Assembly (NCBI GenBank): GCA_033296885.1
Contig: MU863991.1
Location: 1 to 64,000 of the forward strand
DNA: 64,000 nt
Reading direction: 5' to 3'
Source of the DNA: Triangularia verruculosa
Taxonomy: Eukaryota; Ascomycota; Sordariomycetes; Sordariales; Podosporaceae
The notes below the pieces were generated by a model. The model saw only the letters and a list, made by a program, of their open reading frames with translations, was not told the origin of the DNA and ran no database searches. This document shows positions 32,142 through 44,009 of the stretch, in pieces (position 1 is the first letter of the stretch; every line of letters begins with the position of its first letter). The translations under genes were made by a program, and so were the position numbers.

Positions 32142-33747
32142 ATGTTTCGTCGTCACTGGTCTGGCCTTCCGGTCGATCCCGTTTTCCCTGCTGACCTCTC
32201 TGAGCTCGGGTTTGCGATCCCCTCATCAGTTCCATCTCTCTCACCATTCCGTCGAACTAATAACAATACATAGCTACTTTATCAATGAATACGACGAGAT
32301 CCGCTCTCTTGAGGACAGCGACTACTATTTCAAGTACTTCCTGACCAAGAACGAGCGTTACAACGACCGCCGCCGTTTCGCCTTTGACGGTCAGTTATCA
32401 TTTTCATTCTCGTTTCTGATATCACAAAGCTAACCCCCACTCTAGAAGCCATCAGCAAGATCGTTCATTCTCGCCTTGACGCCGAGGCGCTCACACCCCT
32501 CCGTCTTCCCTTGGGAACCCAGCCCACCGACCGCCATGTGCCTATTCGCATCAGCCACGACCTCCCGAAGCACTCCCGCGTGGTCTTGATCATTGGGGAG
32601 GATGCCCAGCAATTTGGTGTCCTCGCCCACCGCGTCCTCGGCGGAAAGGGCGGTGTTACCAAGGGCTCCGTCCTGAACCTCGTCCAGGGTCTGAAGAAGC
32701 AGCCTTCCTCTGCGGCTGATCCAACGCCCCCCGGAATCATCATTGCCAACCCTGGTGAGTTGTGGTGGTGGCCCGAGGGCAAGAGAGGGTTGACGGCTGT
32801 GCACCGCCATGACATCCCCATGGCCAGCGCAGTTCACTATGGTCGTGCGCATGATCAAACCAAGAACGGCGTCCCGAAGAATTTGAATGTTGGACAGCAC
32901 ATCAAGTGCGTTTTTGAGGAGGTGGTGGACAAGCTGGTTTCCAAGGATGCCAAGCTCGATGTGATTGCCGTGGGCAACTCGGCGGAGGAAGTGGAGAGAT
33001 TCCTGAACGATGATGAGGTTTGGGCCAAGTTTGGAGGCAGGATGGGAGCTTTGGTCGTGTTGGGAGGGTTCTATCACTCGGATGAGTTCAAGTGTGAAGG
33101 ATTCAAGCAGTTCATGGAGAAGGTAAGGAGTGTATTCTCTTGATATTGTGATTGGCACAAGAATACTGACGTTGGTGATGATATAGAGAGCTCGAGCTTA
33201 CACGATCCACCACACGCCCCTCGACAATGCTGTTGCTGGGTCTATGGGCAATCCTGCTGCCGTTGGATTCACTTCTTTCGGCTGCCCAACCTACAGTGCT
33301 GGCGAGGCTGGTATCGTTGAGATGCTGCTGATTGAGACGCATGACAGCGTCCTCAACTGGCTGAAGACGGTGGCGCTTGAGGGTGGAGAATATCAGAACG
33401 AGGACATCCAAATTTTTGGGGACCACGATGAGACTGCTCCGGAGGAGATGCTTTCTGCCTGGGCCGAAAATGGGATTGGCAAGCAGGATTCGGAGGAGTT
33501 CGAGGCTGAGGTGGAGAGCGACAAGGCTGACGACGAGGGCACTCCCACGAAAGAGGCGACTGTCGGCAACGAGAGCTCACCTGACTTTCCATTGGTGAAC
33601 AAACTGTTGCTTGAGCAGCAGAGCAAGAAGCAAGATACGATGCCCCGGCAGGAACAGGATACGGTCGCTGCTGCTGAGAAGGATGACGAGGAGAGTGTGG
33701 TCCTGAAGGTCAAGAATATGAAGGTCACAGTAGAGGATGAAGAGTGA
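32142..33747 (+). CDS. Arb2-domain-like protein (fungal)
   Basis: Four exons: 32142-32209, 32274-32389, 32446-33122 and 33187-33747, encoding 473 aa with consistent phases. It begins MFRRHWSGLPVDPVFPADL then ELGYFINEYDEIRS. The middle has hydrophobic alpha/beta-hydrolase-like strands (SRVVLIIGE, GIIIANPGELWWWPEG, KLDVIAVGNSAEE, GALVVLGGFY). From memory of fungal relatives with the same N-terminus, this is the Arb2/FAM172-type fold; in fission yeast Arb2 belongs to an Argonaute-binding complex. The nucleophile-elbow residues of active hydrolases are not obvious, so it may be non-catalytic. The last 100 residues are acidic and Lys/Glu rich and probably disordered. Gene structure is solid, family name less so. 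Confidence 0.8.
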
Positions 33748-34314
33748 GGCGGAGGGCTGGTCCAGCATGAAAAATATGATCGCGCTGCGTTTCGCTCTGG
33801 TCACGGGAGAAAAGATGATGGGTTCGCTAGCCAAGATAGGGACCCGCCCCTCAAGGGCATTGCAACCATAAACTGCAATTCACAGCACAGTGTTTATTTG
33901 CGTGCCATGCCTTGTGTATCTGTTGCGTCTCTGAACATGCCTAAAAGGACCACCTTATACAGAGCTTCTCACCCAAAGTCAACAGAAAATCTTCCCCAGT
34001 GATATGTAATGCAAGGTATAATTTGCATGCTGAGTATTGACCGGAGAAACCTCTCCAAACCGCATGTTCTTTTTCGCCATGTGGATGAAGATAGCTATGA
34101 GAAACTGTACAAATTTTTCTTGAAGACAGAAAATGTTGCCCTGTAGAAACAAGACACACACACACACAACACATACATGATCGCTATGACAATGCAAATC
34201 CCGACTCTCGACATGATCGATCACACAAGCCCTTTCCCCGCATTGCCCCTTCACCATCGTGTTGATGATGGAAGAGTAGATAGACAAAATGACACTCAGT
34301 CCCCAGCCCCCAGT
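33748..34314. other. Intergenic, convergent genes
   Basis: 3' flanks of the Arb2-like and RhoGAP genes. A short (CA)n run lies at 34153-34168. No coding signal was seen. Confidence 0.5.
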
Positions 34315-36795
34315 TCAGTCATCCTCATCGAAGATTTGAAAGGTGTTCTGCAGGATCGTGTCAATAACACGCACCTGCCAGCCGGCATCCGCTATCGCTG
34401 ATCCTGGCGACGTTCCCATGAGTGTAGGACCAAACACAATGGCTAGGTTCTGCGAGCTCATGCGATTCGCCCCCGAGTTCTCAATGACTCTGTGAAGATG
34501 GAGGGTCAGGGCGCGGAGCGTCGCGTAGTTTGGATCCGGCAAATTATTGATGATTGCGTGAAGAGAGTCGCGCCGCACAATGTCATCTTCGTTTCCTGTT
34601 TTCGTTTGTTAGTGTCATCCGATGAGTTGGAGGCGATCAGAAATGTACTCACTAGCTGCGTCAATGCATGCACTGTAATGTTCCCTCGTGAGCAAAGGGT
34701 CCGGCAGATCCCGGAAGAACTGCTTCAGCAGACCCGCGACACTATTCACGTCATGGAAGAAATTCTCGGGGTTCCTAAAGTCAAGGTTGTTGGAGCTAGA
34801 GTCCGTATCAAACAGAGTCTTCAACTTGTTGACAGCGGGAACAGAGCCAGAAAGCCGATAGATGCCTTCGACGTTCAAGCCAAACAAATCCACTGCCTGG
34901 ATGCACTGATACACCACCATTGGAACAGCCAGCCCGTCTCTTTCGTATAGTCTGGTCAGACTGACGCTGAACACGGGGCGAGATGGTGCCATCTGAGGGG
35001 CAATAGGGGGTGAGTTTCGATGCGCTTGAGGAGGGGCGGTTGGGTGTTGCTGGAGTGGGTTAGAAACTGGGCCGCTCCCCCCTTGTTGTGAAGGAAGTTG
35101 GTTGAAATTGGGCTGTTGTGGTTGTTGTGGCTGAGTAGATTGGAATGGTAGAGCACCAAGCTGGGGAGGACCGTCACGGGAGGAAGGAGAGTTGTACGCT
35201 CCATTGAACCTCGAACCGGGCGGTGGTTGAGACTGTTGCGGCGTAGAGCCGCGGGCCCCATATTGTTGTTGAGCAACGTTTCCAGGACTCGGACCCAATG
35301 CGCTGCCATGGCTGAAGCTTCTCTCGTGCTGTGGTTGAGAAGATGGCCCTCCAGGGTTTCCCAAGATAGGAACTGAGCTGGTGCTCTGGCCATAGTTATG
35401 TCCATATGGGCCTTGACTTTGGACATTGGCGACAGTTTCCGAGAAAGTGCTTGACCTAGTATTCTGAAACATTCCAACCTGTGATGGAGGAGGTTGGGTA
35501 GCGCTAGGTACCTGAGACTGTTGCTGTGGTTGAGTGTAAGTCGTTACCGGCGCACGGGATGAGGCGTCAATCAGCTGGTTATTGTGTTAGCAAATGATGT
35601 CAAGTACTTGAGAGATGACATACATGGTTGCGTTCATATTGCGGTAGAGCGGCCTTTGGTGGCACTTTGCCGTGGTGACTAGCCAAATAGTCGTTCAGAT
35701 CCTTGTCGTTATCAATCGAAAGGATAGACTCCCGCAGACTGCGTGCTTCAGACCCTGTCTTCAAGGGACTAATGCTAAGGCCATTACTGAGCACAAGCTT
35801 CTCGTTGAACGAGGCTACAAATTGCATAAGCATACGTCTCAAACAATAGGGAGAGCAAGAGCTTACCAAACTTCTGCATCTGCAATACTAGACCCGAATC
35901 GCACTCCCTGACGATATCGTGCAACGCCTTCACCGTCTCAGGCCTCGTTCTAGAGAGGAGCTCACTTCGCTCGGTAGCGGCAACTTGCACCTTCGTCTGA
36001 TAGTCCTGATCCGCGGCCTGGGCCTTTCGTAGCAAGTCTTCCTCGTGCTGTGCGCCAGACTTGTGGCTCTTGAACCCAAATACCTTGCCTCCCTGACGCC
36101 CAGTAGTATCCCCAGTGCGGGCGCGGTCATATTCCTCGGCGAGGGAGTCGTACTTGGCTTTCGACTTGCGCATGGCTGTCTCGAGTTCAACAACGCGATG
36201 CTCGGCAGATAGACCGTTTTGCTTCCACCCCTTCCTTGACTTTTCCGCGACAGCAGCCAGCTCTTGAAGATCCTCGGACATTTGGTGTAATGACATTGCA
36301 AACTGTATTCCATTGTCTGCCATACGCTCGTGGACATTCATCATTTCCTCATATGCCCTGGCAAAGGATCCGCCACGGGGCTCGGATCGGGCCATGCTGT
36401 CTTGCGACAGCCTGCATAGCTTCTTTAGTGCATTCGCATGTTCATCTTCGAGTGCCGAGCGTTTCTTTAGGAAATTCGAGAACTCCTATATCATTCGATA
36501 CAAAGAAAGGTCAGCGACTGCTTGTGATAGCAGCATCTGCAAGGGGAGGTTGTCGTACCTTGGCAGAAGCAATGCTCTGCTTCAGTCGATTAAGCATCAC
36601 CGAGATGCCGATCTACCATGAGGGGTCAGCTTCCACAGCTCTAGGGTCCGCATCCGAGACGACGCTGCGCACCTCTGATGAAAGAACATCTTGAACTTGT
36701 GGCGACAATTCGTCGCTCTGCGTCTGCGGTGCTGATATTGGTGAAGTGGCTCCCTGCTCTGGGGCCGTCACCGCGGTATCTCCTCCAAGAGACAT
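34315..36795 (-). CDS. F-BAR and RhoGAP protein (Rgd1-like)
   Basis: Six exons: 36673-36795, 36559-36612, 35867-36485, 35624-35814, 34653-35574 and 34315-34595, encoding 729 aa. After an acidic N-terminus (about 1-40), the F-BAR domain starts with IGISVMLNRLKQ in the 54-nt exon 2 and EFSNFLKKRS in exon 3, and runs to about residue 320 as long charged helices. A Gln/Pro/Ser-rich linker (about 330-530) leads to the RhoGAP domain (530-729) with the arginine finger in GIYRLSG (Arg569) and the NLAIVFGPTL motif. Such proteins bind curved membrane and speed GTP hydrolysis by Rho GTPases; yeast Rgd1 acts on Rho3/Rho4 in polarity and cytokinesis. Exon 2 is needed to restore the F-BAR start. Confidence 0.94.
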
Positions 36796-38435
36796 GGTTA
36801 CAGGGAACTGAGCAGATTATCGGATTAAGGTCGACGACGACAATGGTGGCCTACTGGGGGTAATGGCGCAGTGATGTAGTTGGGAGAGAATAAAGAGAAA
36901 GCTTCGAGTCGAATCTGGCATTACGCAACACACATACGACACAAGCAGTCCGCTGAAGAGTGGTTAGTATTGTAGGTATGGGAAGACACTGCCCCTGGTC
37001 AGCAGCATCGGGTCGGGATCTGGGGCCAATCCAACGACGTTGCCAGTGTGGAAACGACGCGGGCTCTTGCTGCTGTTTCGCGCCCGCGCGTGCTAATTAA
37101 AGAAGCTAAATCCAGACGGTGGCCCGAGCTCGCCATCTCAGAGCCCCACTACAATGTTATGGACCAAGGCCTCTTTCTACATGTATTACAGCTCGAAATT
37201 GGATTCTCATCAGAGATTCAGGCTGGTTCCAAGACGAATTACACTTTCTCTTTAATCTGAGAACATCCCCAACGTTCCTGATCTTCAAGGTAGGTCGCCT
37301 TCTCGTCCCCCCTACAGAGATCCGATATGTTCAAAGACAACACCTGTAGGATTGAGGTGTATCACCGCGCTTATAAAAAGCCAAGTCGTGCATGAACTGC
37401 TGCAGTTTCAACTCTGCCTCGAGCACCCTGAAAGAAAACACCATCGGTTCTGCGTCATATCAGACTCCTACAACAACCCGGATCCTTTGCTGGTGGAGAG
37501 CATGAAGGGTTAGACCCTTGACGACGATCACTCAAACGGATCGTAGCGACATCCCCTGAACCGGGGACAGAGGCCCAACCTGCCCGGAATAACAAGTGCT
37601 ATTCTTTCATGGTCCGCCTGGCCTCATCACCTACACTACCTTGGGGGGCAAGGCTTCATCATTAAAAAAACTACACATACTAACAGTGGCGGTATCGGTG
37701 CAAGACATATGCACAGCGGCAACGCAGGTGACGACAGAACAGGACCCTGACCGTGGAACCAATCCACCTGTATACCATACCTAGACAGGGCCCAAGGAAA
37801 GTCCAGTGACAACGTTCAGAAATACCAGGTGGGCCCGATTAGCTTCCTGTCTGTTCGCAAAGCTTGATATGACAGGTGATGGGCGTTACCCTTGCTAGAG
37901 GCCACAGTCTAACAAGAGGGCTTAAAGCGCTTGGGAGTGCATACACAAGTACAAATCATCTCCGCAGTTGACGTCGTTCGGTTTCTCACCGCCTCGTGGG
38001 GTTAATCTGTGTTCGGACAGTCCCGAGTTCCACTACCGGCCCGCCCAGATCCCGTCCTTATTCGGGTCCGATTTGCCATGCCCCAGACCCCGTGCTCCGG
38101 GGCCCAGTCGGCCACCGTTCCACAGTCCTTGCTTCACGAGGAATATTTCCCAGAAAGTTTATCAGAGACATTCCCTGTCACCACGAGATTTCGGTTACGC
38201 GCAGTGTTTAGAAAGCACGTTTTGGGGATCACACGACCAACCAGATCACCGGAACCATGTTGCCTTTGCAGGAATCAAGCACAACCAAATCTGCTGGTCT
38301 GTAACCTCGTCCCCGGTGAACCGCTGATGAAGTTTGATTGACGACTTTTAAACCATTTACCTAGAAACTCCGTACCATATGCCTGCTGCCACTTGGGCTT
38401 TCATCATCATATTTTTAATGGTCCCCTTCCCAAGA
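36796..38435. other. Intergenic
   Basis: The promoter of the RhoGAP gene at the left and the 3' flank of the semialdehyde dehydrogenase gene at the right. ORFs at 37968-38341 overlap each other in all three frames and have no coding character. No RNA gene was recognised. Confidence 0.45.
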
Positions 38436-39664
38436 TTAGACGAAACCCTTGAGAACCGCAGCCTCAGCGTTGAGAATGGAAGAGCCGGCGGCACCAATAA
38501 CGGCTAGAAAGTGTCAGATACACAACATGTCGTTCACTTCGTCTTCAGGGCAAAACTTACTGTTGTGGCTCAGAGCAACAAACTTGATATCAAAGATGCC
38601 ACTGTCGTCCTCCCGAATGCGGCCTACACTGACGGTGTAACCCTTCGAGAGCTCACGGTCAAGTCTAGGTTGCGGCCTGTCAGGCTCATCGAACACCTTG
38701 ATGGGTGGCTGAGGAGCGGAGGGGCACCCCAACCGCTGTGCCTCGGAGACATATTCCCGCATGGCTTCCTTGACCTGCTCGGCCGTTGGAGGAGGACGCT
38801 GGGCAAATCGCAGGGACACACATGCAGTGTGACCATCCAACACGGGGACCCGGTTGCAGGCTGCCGAGACTCTCAACGTCTTCTGATCCTCGAAGGCGGT
38901 CGCCTCAGCATTGATGCTGCCCAAAATCTTCTGTGCTTCCGTCTCGAGCTTGTCCTCCTCGCCCGAAATGAAGGGCACCACATTGTCGATGATGTCCATG
39001 CTGCTAACACCAGGGTATCCCGCACCCGACACGGCCTGCATGGTCACGACGGAGACGGTGTCGATTTTTCCAAAGCGCGCCTGCAGGGCAGCGAAGGGAA
39101 TGACGAGCCCAATGACGGCGCAGTTGCTGTTGCACACCAGGAACCCCTTCTTCAGGCCAAGCGTCTTCTGCTGGTGGGGGATGAGGTCGAGATGGTCGAG
39201 GTTGACGGTCGGGACAACCAGGGGAACGAGGGGATCGCGGCGGTAGTTCTTGGCATTGGAAAAGACGGCGAGGCCGGCATTCTGGAACTCCTTCTCAATC
39301 TCGCCGGCGACGTCGCTGTCGAGACCGCTGAAGACGATGTCGCAGTCGGCGAACTCGCTGGCCTTGCACTCGCGAACGACCAGTTCACCGATATCGGCAG
39401 AGATGGGGCTGGCCTGCTTCCATTTGACAGCATCGCGATACTTCTTTCCGGCCGACCGAGACGAGGCACCCAAGCCTACGAGCTTGAGCGATGGGTGCTG
39501 CTGGAGGAGGAGGATGAAGCGCTGGCCGACTGAACCAGTGCAGCCGAGCACACCTGTCAGGGGTAACTGTCAGCCTCCAACATCCTCGGACGATGGCGGG
39601 GTAATGAGAGCTCGGGAACCACGCGGAGGGACGTACCGATGTTCTTAACGGGCAATTGAGACAT
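38436..39664 (-). CDS. Aspartate-semialdehyde dehydrogenase
   Basis: Three exons: 39637-39664, 38561-39553 and 38436-38503, giving 362 aa (yeast Hom2 is 365). Exon 1 is only 28 nt (MSQLPVKNI plus one base) and is spliced to GVLGCTGSVGQRF, the NADP-binding loop. The catalytic cysteine lies in LVCNSNCAVIG. The C-terminal exon adds NTVIGAAGSSILNAEAA, the conserved family end. The enzyme reduces aspartyl phosphate to aspartate semialdehyde, the branch toward homoserine, threonine and methionine. The fungal form is a drug target because animals lack it. Upstream, TGAGTCA lies about 95 bp before the ATG, suggesting general amino-acid control. Confidence 0.96.
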
Positions 39665-41183
39665 GTTGACAGATTTAGGGGTATATATCGGCTCGAGTCT
39701 AAAACAGTGAAATATCCCGACCGGCGGCACTACTGGATATATAAGTTGAAGACACTAATGAGTCAGTCGCGCTCCGAGTTTGAACTTTTTGTCGTTCGCC
39801 ATCAATCTCGCCCGGTGCCCCGCAATGCCCCGCAATCGGACCTGGGCAGACGCTGGAAACGTGGGTGGGGTGCCCGGCCCGGGTTACGTCTCGCTAACTG
39901 CAGCGGGACTTAGCGCAGGGGTTCCGCCAGACAAGCGGTCCGTGGGGATGCTGTAGGGCTGGGATTCCATCTCTTGCCTGTTCAAGGATTCGCGGGCTTG
40001 AAATCGTTGACGCCATGTACGGATAGTAGTTTAAGCTTCCTTCCTCAAGCTTCCCCCAACCCGTTCATTTGTCGTCATTTATCAAGGCGTTCCTGAAGTC
40101 TAGACATAGGCATATATGTCATTGAGTTCGATCAGCGACTGTGAATCGTGCGCATAACAACGACACTGCGAATCGAAGCACCTGCCCAACTGGTCCATAC
40201 TCTTCATATAGGGTTCCTTTTTTGAAGAAACAAAAACTCCACAGCCGTCAATATCACGGAGATAAGACGGTGAGTTTTATATCAGCCGCGATGTCTCGTC
40301 TTGGTAAAATGTCACTTTCGGGTTCTGATGTCAGCTGAGTCACGGCTGGATCCTGCCCGTCGTCGGGTTCTATTCTCAACAAATTCGTGGCGGCTAGTGA
40401 GTGATTCCACGCCGACTCTTGAGGGAGCTGTCAAGCATATACTGGACCTTTTCAGCTACTCGTACGAAGTAAACTATTGACCATTCAACTTTTTGCTCCG
40501 TCTATCCCCTGTACCACCACGGCGCAGATAGGTAGGAATCGAGAGAGGTACCCGGCTTACAGGCGGTTACACCGCCCCAGGCTTTGTTCACTTTTGTACA
40601 ACGCATTTACCAGTGTATTGGTGCCGTACCGCAGGACGTCCACGTACCACAGCGCATGCGTCGCTGCTAGACCTGCTTGTATCTCAACCCAGCCAGCCAT
40701 TCCAGTCTCTTTCGGATGGGCTGGCTATTCCCCAAAAGATGCACCCACCGATAGCCTAACCACAGGTCCCGCTTGTCATGTCCCCTGCACATCTTGCATC
40801 AAACCCATGCAGCTCGCATCCTCTTTGGTTGGCGGTGATGGAAGGAGCCTGTTGACCCACTGATGGCTAACCATATATATTTTCAGGCTTCTTTTGTCTA
40901 GCATATTCTAATTCTCTCTTCTCTGGTGACAACACTTCCCAAGGTTGACCATCATTGTAGGCTCTTTGCCGCACCTGGTCTAGACCCTGTATATACGGTG
41001 AGAGCCCCCTCCAACCCATTATCTAAACCCTCATGCTGGAATGGTGAGGTGGTGAGGCTGAGATCGGCGGTAACGATAACCTGGAAGAAACACATAATCT
41101 GGCAATGGTGCCAAACACATGAATGAATCCCTTGCTAACACTCGGTTTCTAGGACCTACCGAGGCAACTTCAGCCACTCAATT
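39665..41183. other. Intergenic between divergent genes
   Basis: Promoters of the semialdehyde dehydrogenase (leftward) and the second SDR (rightward). TGAGTCA heptamers lie at 39759-39765 and 40336-40342. No gene was recognised between 39.7 and 41.2 kb. Confidence 0.5.
39759..39765. promoter_or_regulatory. Candidate CPC1/Gcn4 site upstream of aspartate-semialdehyde dehydrogenase
   Basis: A perfect TGAGTCA about 95 bp upstream of the start codon, at a typical distance for a Gcn4/CPC1 site, in front of an amino-acid biosynthesis gene. A second copy lies at 40336-40342, about 670 bp upstream, in the region shared with the divergent SDR gene. Confidence 0.6.
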
Positions 41184-42287
41184 ATGGTCTTCACAACCGA
41201 CCATGACGACGGTTCATGGAGCGTCGTCTCCCAGGTCCGGCAATCACCCCCCGTCGACCCCACATCACCGTACTCTACCGCCTCTCTCGCAGGAAAGACC
41301 ATCCTCATCACAGGCGGCGCCTCTGGGTTCGGCGCCGCCTTTGCCCGCCACTGGGCCCAACACGGCTCTCACGTCTTCATCGGCGACGTAAACGACCCCC
41401 TAGGCCACTCCCTCATCGCCGACCTCCGAAGCGCCCACCCCTCCCAAGCATTCCACTACCAGCACTGCGACGTCACCTCCTGGTCCGATCAGCTCTCCCT
41501 CTTCAAATTCGCCCTGGCCAACTCCCCCGGCGGTGTCATCGAAGGAGTCGTGGCCGGCGCGGGGATAGCAGATATGGACAACAAGTTCGACGACCCAAGA
41601 CGTGCGTCCCCGGAGTCTGACGAGCCGAGGGAACCCCCCCTCAAAGTGCTCGATGTGAATCTGACCGGCGTGGCGTATACCGTTCATCTGGGGTTGTTTT
41701 ACCTCGCCAGGAACGGCACTCGGGAGGACGGCCAGCCGAGGGATAGACACATCATGCTGATCAGCTCCATCGCCGGCATCGCGCCTCTGCCGGGACAGAC
41801 GGAGTACACCGCCTCCAAGCACGCCGTCATGGGCCTCTTCCGCGCCCTGAGGGGGACCTCCTGGCGCCGCGGCGTGCGCGTAAACTGCCTCAACCCGTAT
41901 TTCGTCGACACCCCCATTCTCCCGGCGTCAGGGATCGCGATTCTGGCCGGGGTGCCAAAGGCCGAACTGGAGGACGTCGTGGATGCGGCAACAAGGCTGA
42001 TGGCGGATGAAGATGTCAAAGGGAGGGCGCTGGTCATTGGCCCGAAGCTGCAGGTGTACGACGAAGACGGGGAGACGAAGCTGGTGGCGGAGGCGCCGAG
42101 GAAAGTAGTAGCGAAAGGGGGCCGGGTTCAAGCGGTGTGGGAGATTTACGCTGAGGACTTTGAACGGGTGGAGGCGTTTGTTTGGAGGTATATTGGCATG
42201 ATGAACGTGGCGAAGAATATGTTGGGTTGGGTGGGGGTTGTGACAGATTTGTGGAGGTTGTGTGTGTCGGGGAAGAAAAGGAGGTAA
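41184..42287 (+). CDS. Short-chain dehydrogenase/reductase with extended ends
   Basis: An intronless 367-aa SDR. A 35-residue N-terminal extension precedes the Rossmann fold. TGGASGFG is at 43-50, Asp68 ends the second strand (favouring NAD), Ser194/195 is the catalytic serine, and Tyr208/Lys212 form the YxxxK pair. The NNAG motif after strand 4 is replaced by AGAG (124-127). The C-terminal region (about 310-367) has a hydrophobic patch around GMMNVAKNMLGWVGVV and a basic KKRR tail, which may give peripheral membrane contact. It resembles fungal 15-hydroxyprostaglandin-dehydrogenase-like SDRs of secondary or lipid metabolism; the substrate is unknown. There is no biosynthetic cluster around it. 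Confidence 0.9.
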   Translation: MVFTTDHDDGSWSVVSQVRQSPPVDPTSPYSTASLAGKTILITGGASGFGAAFARHWAQHGSHVFIGDVNDPLGHSLIADLRSAHPSQAFHYQHCDVTSWSDQLSLFKFALANSPGGVIEGVVAGAGIADMDNKFDDPRRASPESDEPREPPLKVLDVNLTGVAYTVHLGLFYLARNGTREDGQPRDRHIMLISSIAGIAPLPGQTEYTASKHAVMGLFRALRGTSWRRGVRVNCLNPYFVDTPILPASGIAILAGVPKAELEDVVDAATRLMADEDVKGRALVIGPKLQVYDEDGETKLVAEAPRKVVAKGGRVQAVWEIYAEDFERVEAFVWRYIGMMNVAKNMLGWVGVVTDLWRLCVSGKKRR

Positions 42288-44009
42288 TAAGTCTTGCTTA
42301 TTTGACTGGTTGGGTTCCATGTGGTGAGATTCAGAGGTGAGGGAGGGCGCTGCTATCCTCACCAAGCAAGAGCAAAGGAGCGGAGCGTTTGTTCTTTGAA
42401 TGCTGCGTTTGAGATGGCTTCGGGCTTTGATGCGGACCAATCGCTTTAAGTATATACCCTTCTGCTGCGGTTCTTAGCCAATGGTGCCTATTGTTGCTGG
42501 GCTTTTATGTGTCACGGTTGTTCACTTCTAGATTAGATATCAAAAACCTCAACGAGCGCCAAGGCGGTTACAACCCCTGGCCAGTAACAAAATGTGGAAT
42601 TCAGAATATGACATTGCTAAGCGACGAAATCCCATGCATGGCTATGGACATGAATCTTTGTCAGGTGAGATGTAACCTCTTCGGTTGGCAATGCTGACAG
42701 TGTTGGGGTATGGACCCGTAGTCTCCAAAGATATATGTGCGCTTTCGTTGCATGTATTGCCTGCCCCTCGCTAAAAATGAATCTCGATGGAAGAAAAAGC
42801 AGGGCCAGTGGCTCTTCAGAGCCAAATAGAATGGAAGAAAGAGCAGAAACCGGGTCAAATGGCCATCTTCGAATGCAAAACCATCCAACCCAAAGTGAAA
42901 CCAAGTGCGGAAACCCTTTGCATGCGATCCGTTTTGTGTGTGTAAGAAAAAAGAGTATGTATCGATTGATCCCTTCCCGTCCCATTTCTTTTACCAGTTA
43001 TCCCAAGATGTGCGTATTGTGGATCCGTACCATGGTGGTCCCGTATGATGTTGCGTGTGGTGTTTTCTTGTTTTTCTTTTTGCTTTTGTGAATCGAGTTT
43101 TCCCTCCACCGCTGCCCCCTTTTTTGGTTTTGAAATCCCTCCCAACTAACATTGCAGTCGTACAGGTTACAAACAAACCCAACTCCTTCTTGCCCAACAC
43201 CTCACCCCGACCCCCTAGACCCGATTCCTAAACCGCCCCCCCTTTTTCCCTCGCTTTAACAGAAATTCTGGAAAGACAAATCCCGCTTCCCACCCATTAT
43301 GCACAAGCCACATCAACTTTGCCAGAACTCCTTCAGAAAACCCCACAACAAAATGCGTGTCACCGATATGCTTCGCCTGTTGGTGTAATGATGAACCGAT
43401 GCTATACGCCACTGGCCATGATTACCCCACCTTTCGTCCCTGACCCCTTTGCGCCCCGCTTGACAATATGGTGGTGTTGTGATGCGTGAAACCAAGAGTC
43501 GATTGCCGTGAGACAAATCGCCCCGAAGGAAGGCCGGAAAGCCAAAAGCAATCTCCCAATGCGTCTGGTATAATAATGATCACTCTCTCTAGAAAAAAAA
43601 CTCCCTGAACCCTTCGAAATGAGAATAAAGATGAAAATAAAACAATGTGTCTGAAAAATGCAACAAGCGCTGTATGGTGGTAGTCATGCCAGCCGGGGGG
43701 AATAGAATAAAATAAGAAACACAGAGAACAAGACACCGGCAAAACCCAACTTCCTTTCAGCACTGACTTCACAGACACCCAGTTTGATGCTGTCAGCAGC
43801 AAGGCAGCTCGCTTCCCGCCCCTAGTTCCACCCAACACCGATTTCATGCCACGCCATGTCCAAGATCAAAAGACTTTGGAAAAGCCTAACGCCCCGATCA
43901 CTGTGGTGACATATGAGATGATAGCCGAATAAGATGCGAAACATCATGCTCCAAGACCCGGCCCGCTACCATGTCGGGAAGATGGGTTGGCACCGCGAAT
44001 GAAGCACAT
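42288..44009. other. Intergenic, convergent genes
   Basis: 3' flanks of the SDR and the Whi3-like gene, about 1.7 kb. Pyrimidine-rich patches (43.07-43.26 kb) are present but no credible gene. The long 3' region may belong to the Whi3-like mRNA. Confidence 0.45.

Noticed and set aside
37968..38341. Overlapping plus-strand ORFs of 71-119 aa
   Set aside because: All three frames are open over the same stretch, so openness is not evidence of coding; no domain or intron.
38511..39533. Plus-strand ORF of 340 aa
   Set aside because: Exact antisense shadow of aspartate-semialdehyde dehydrogenase.
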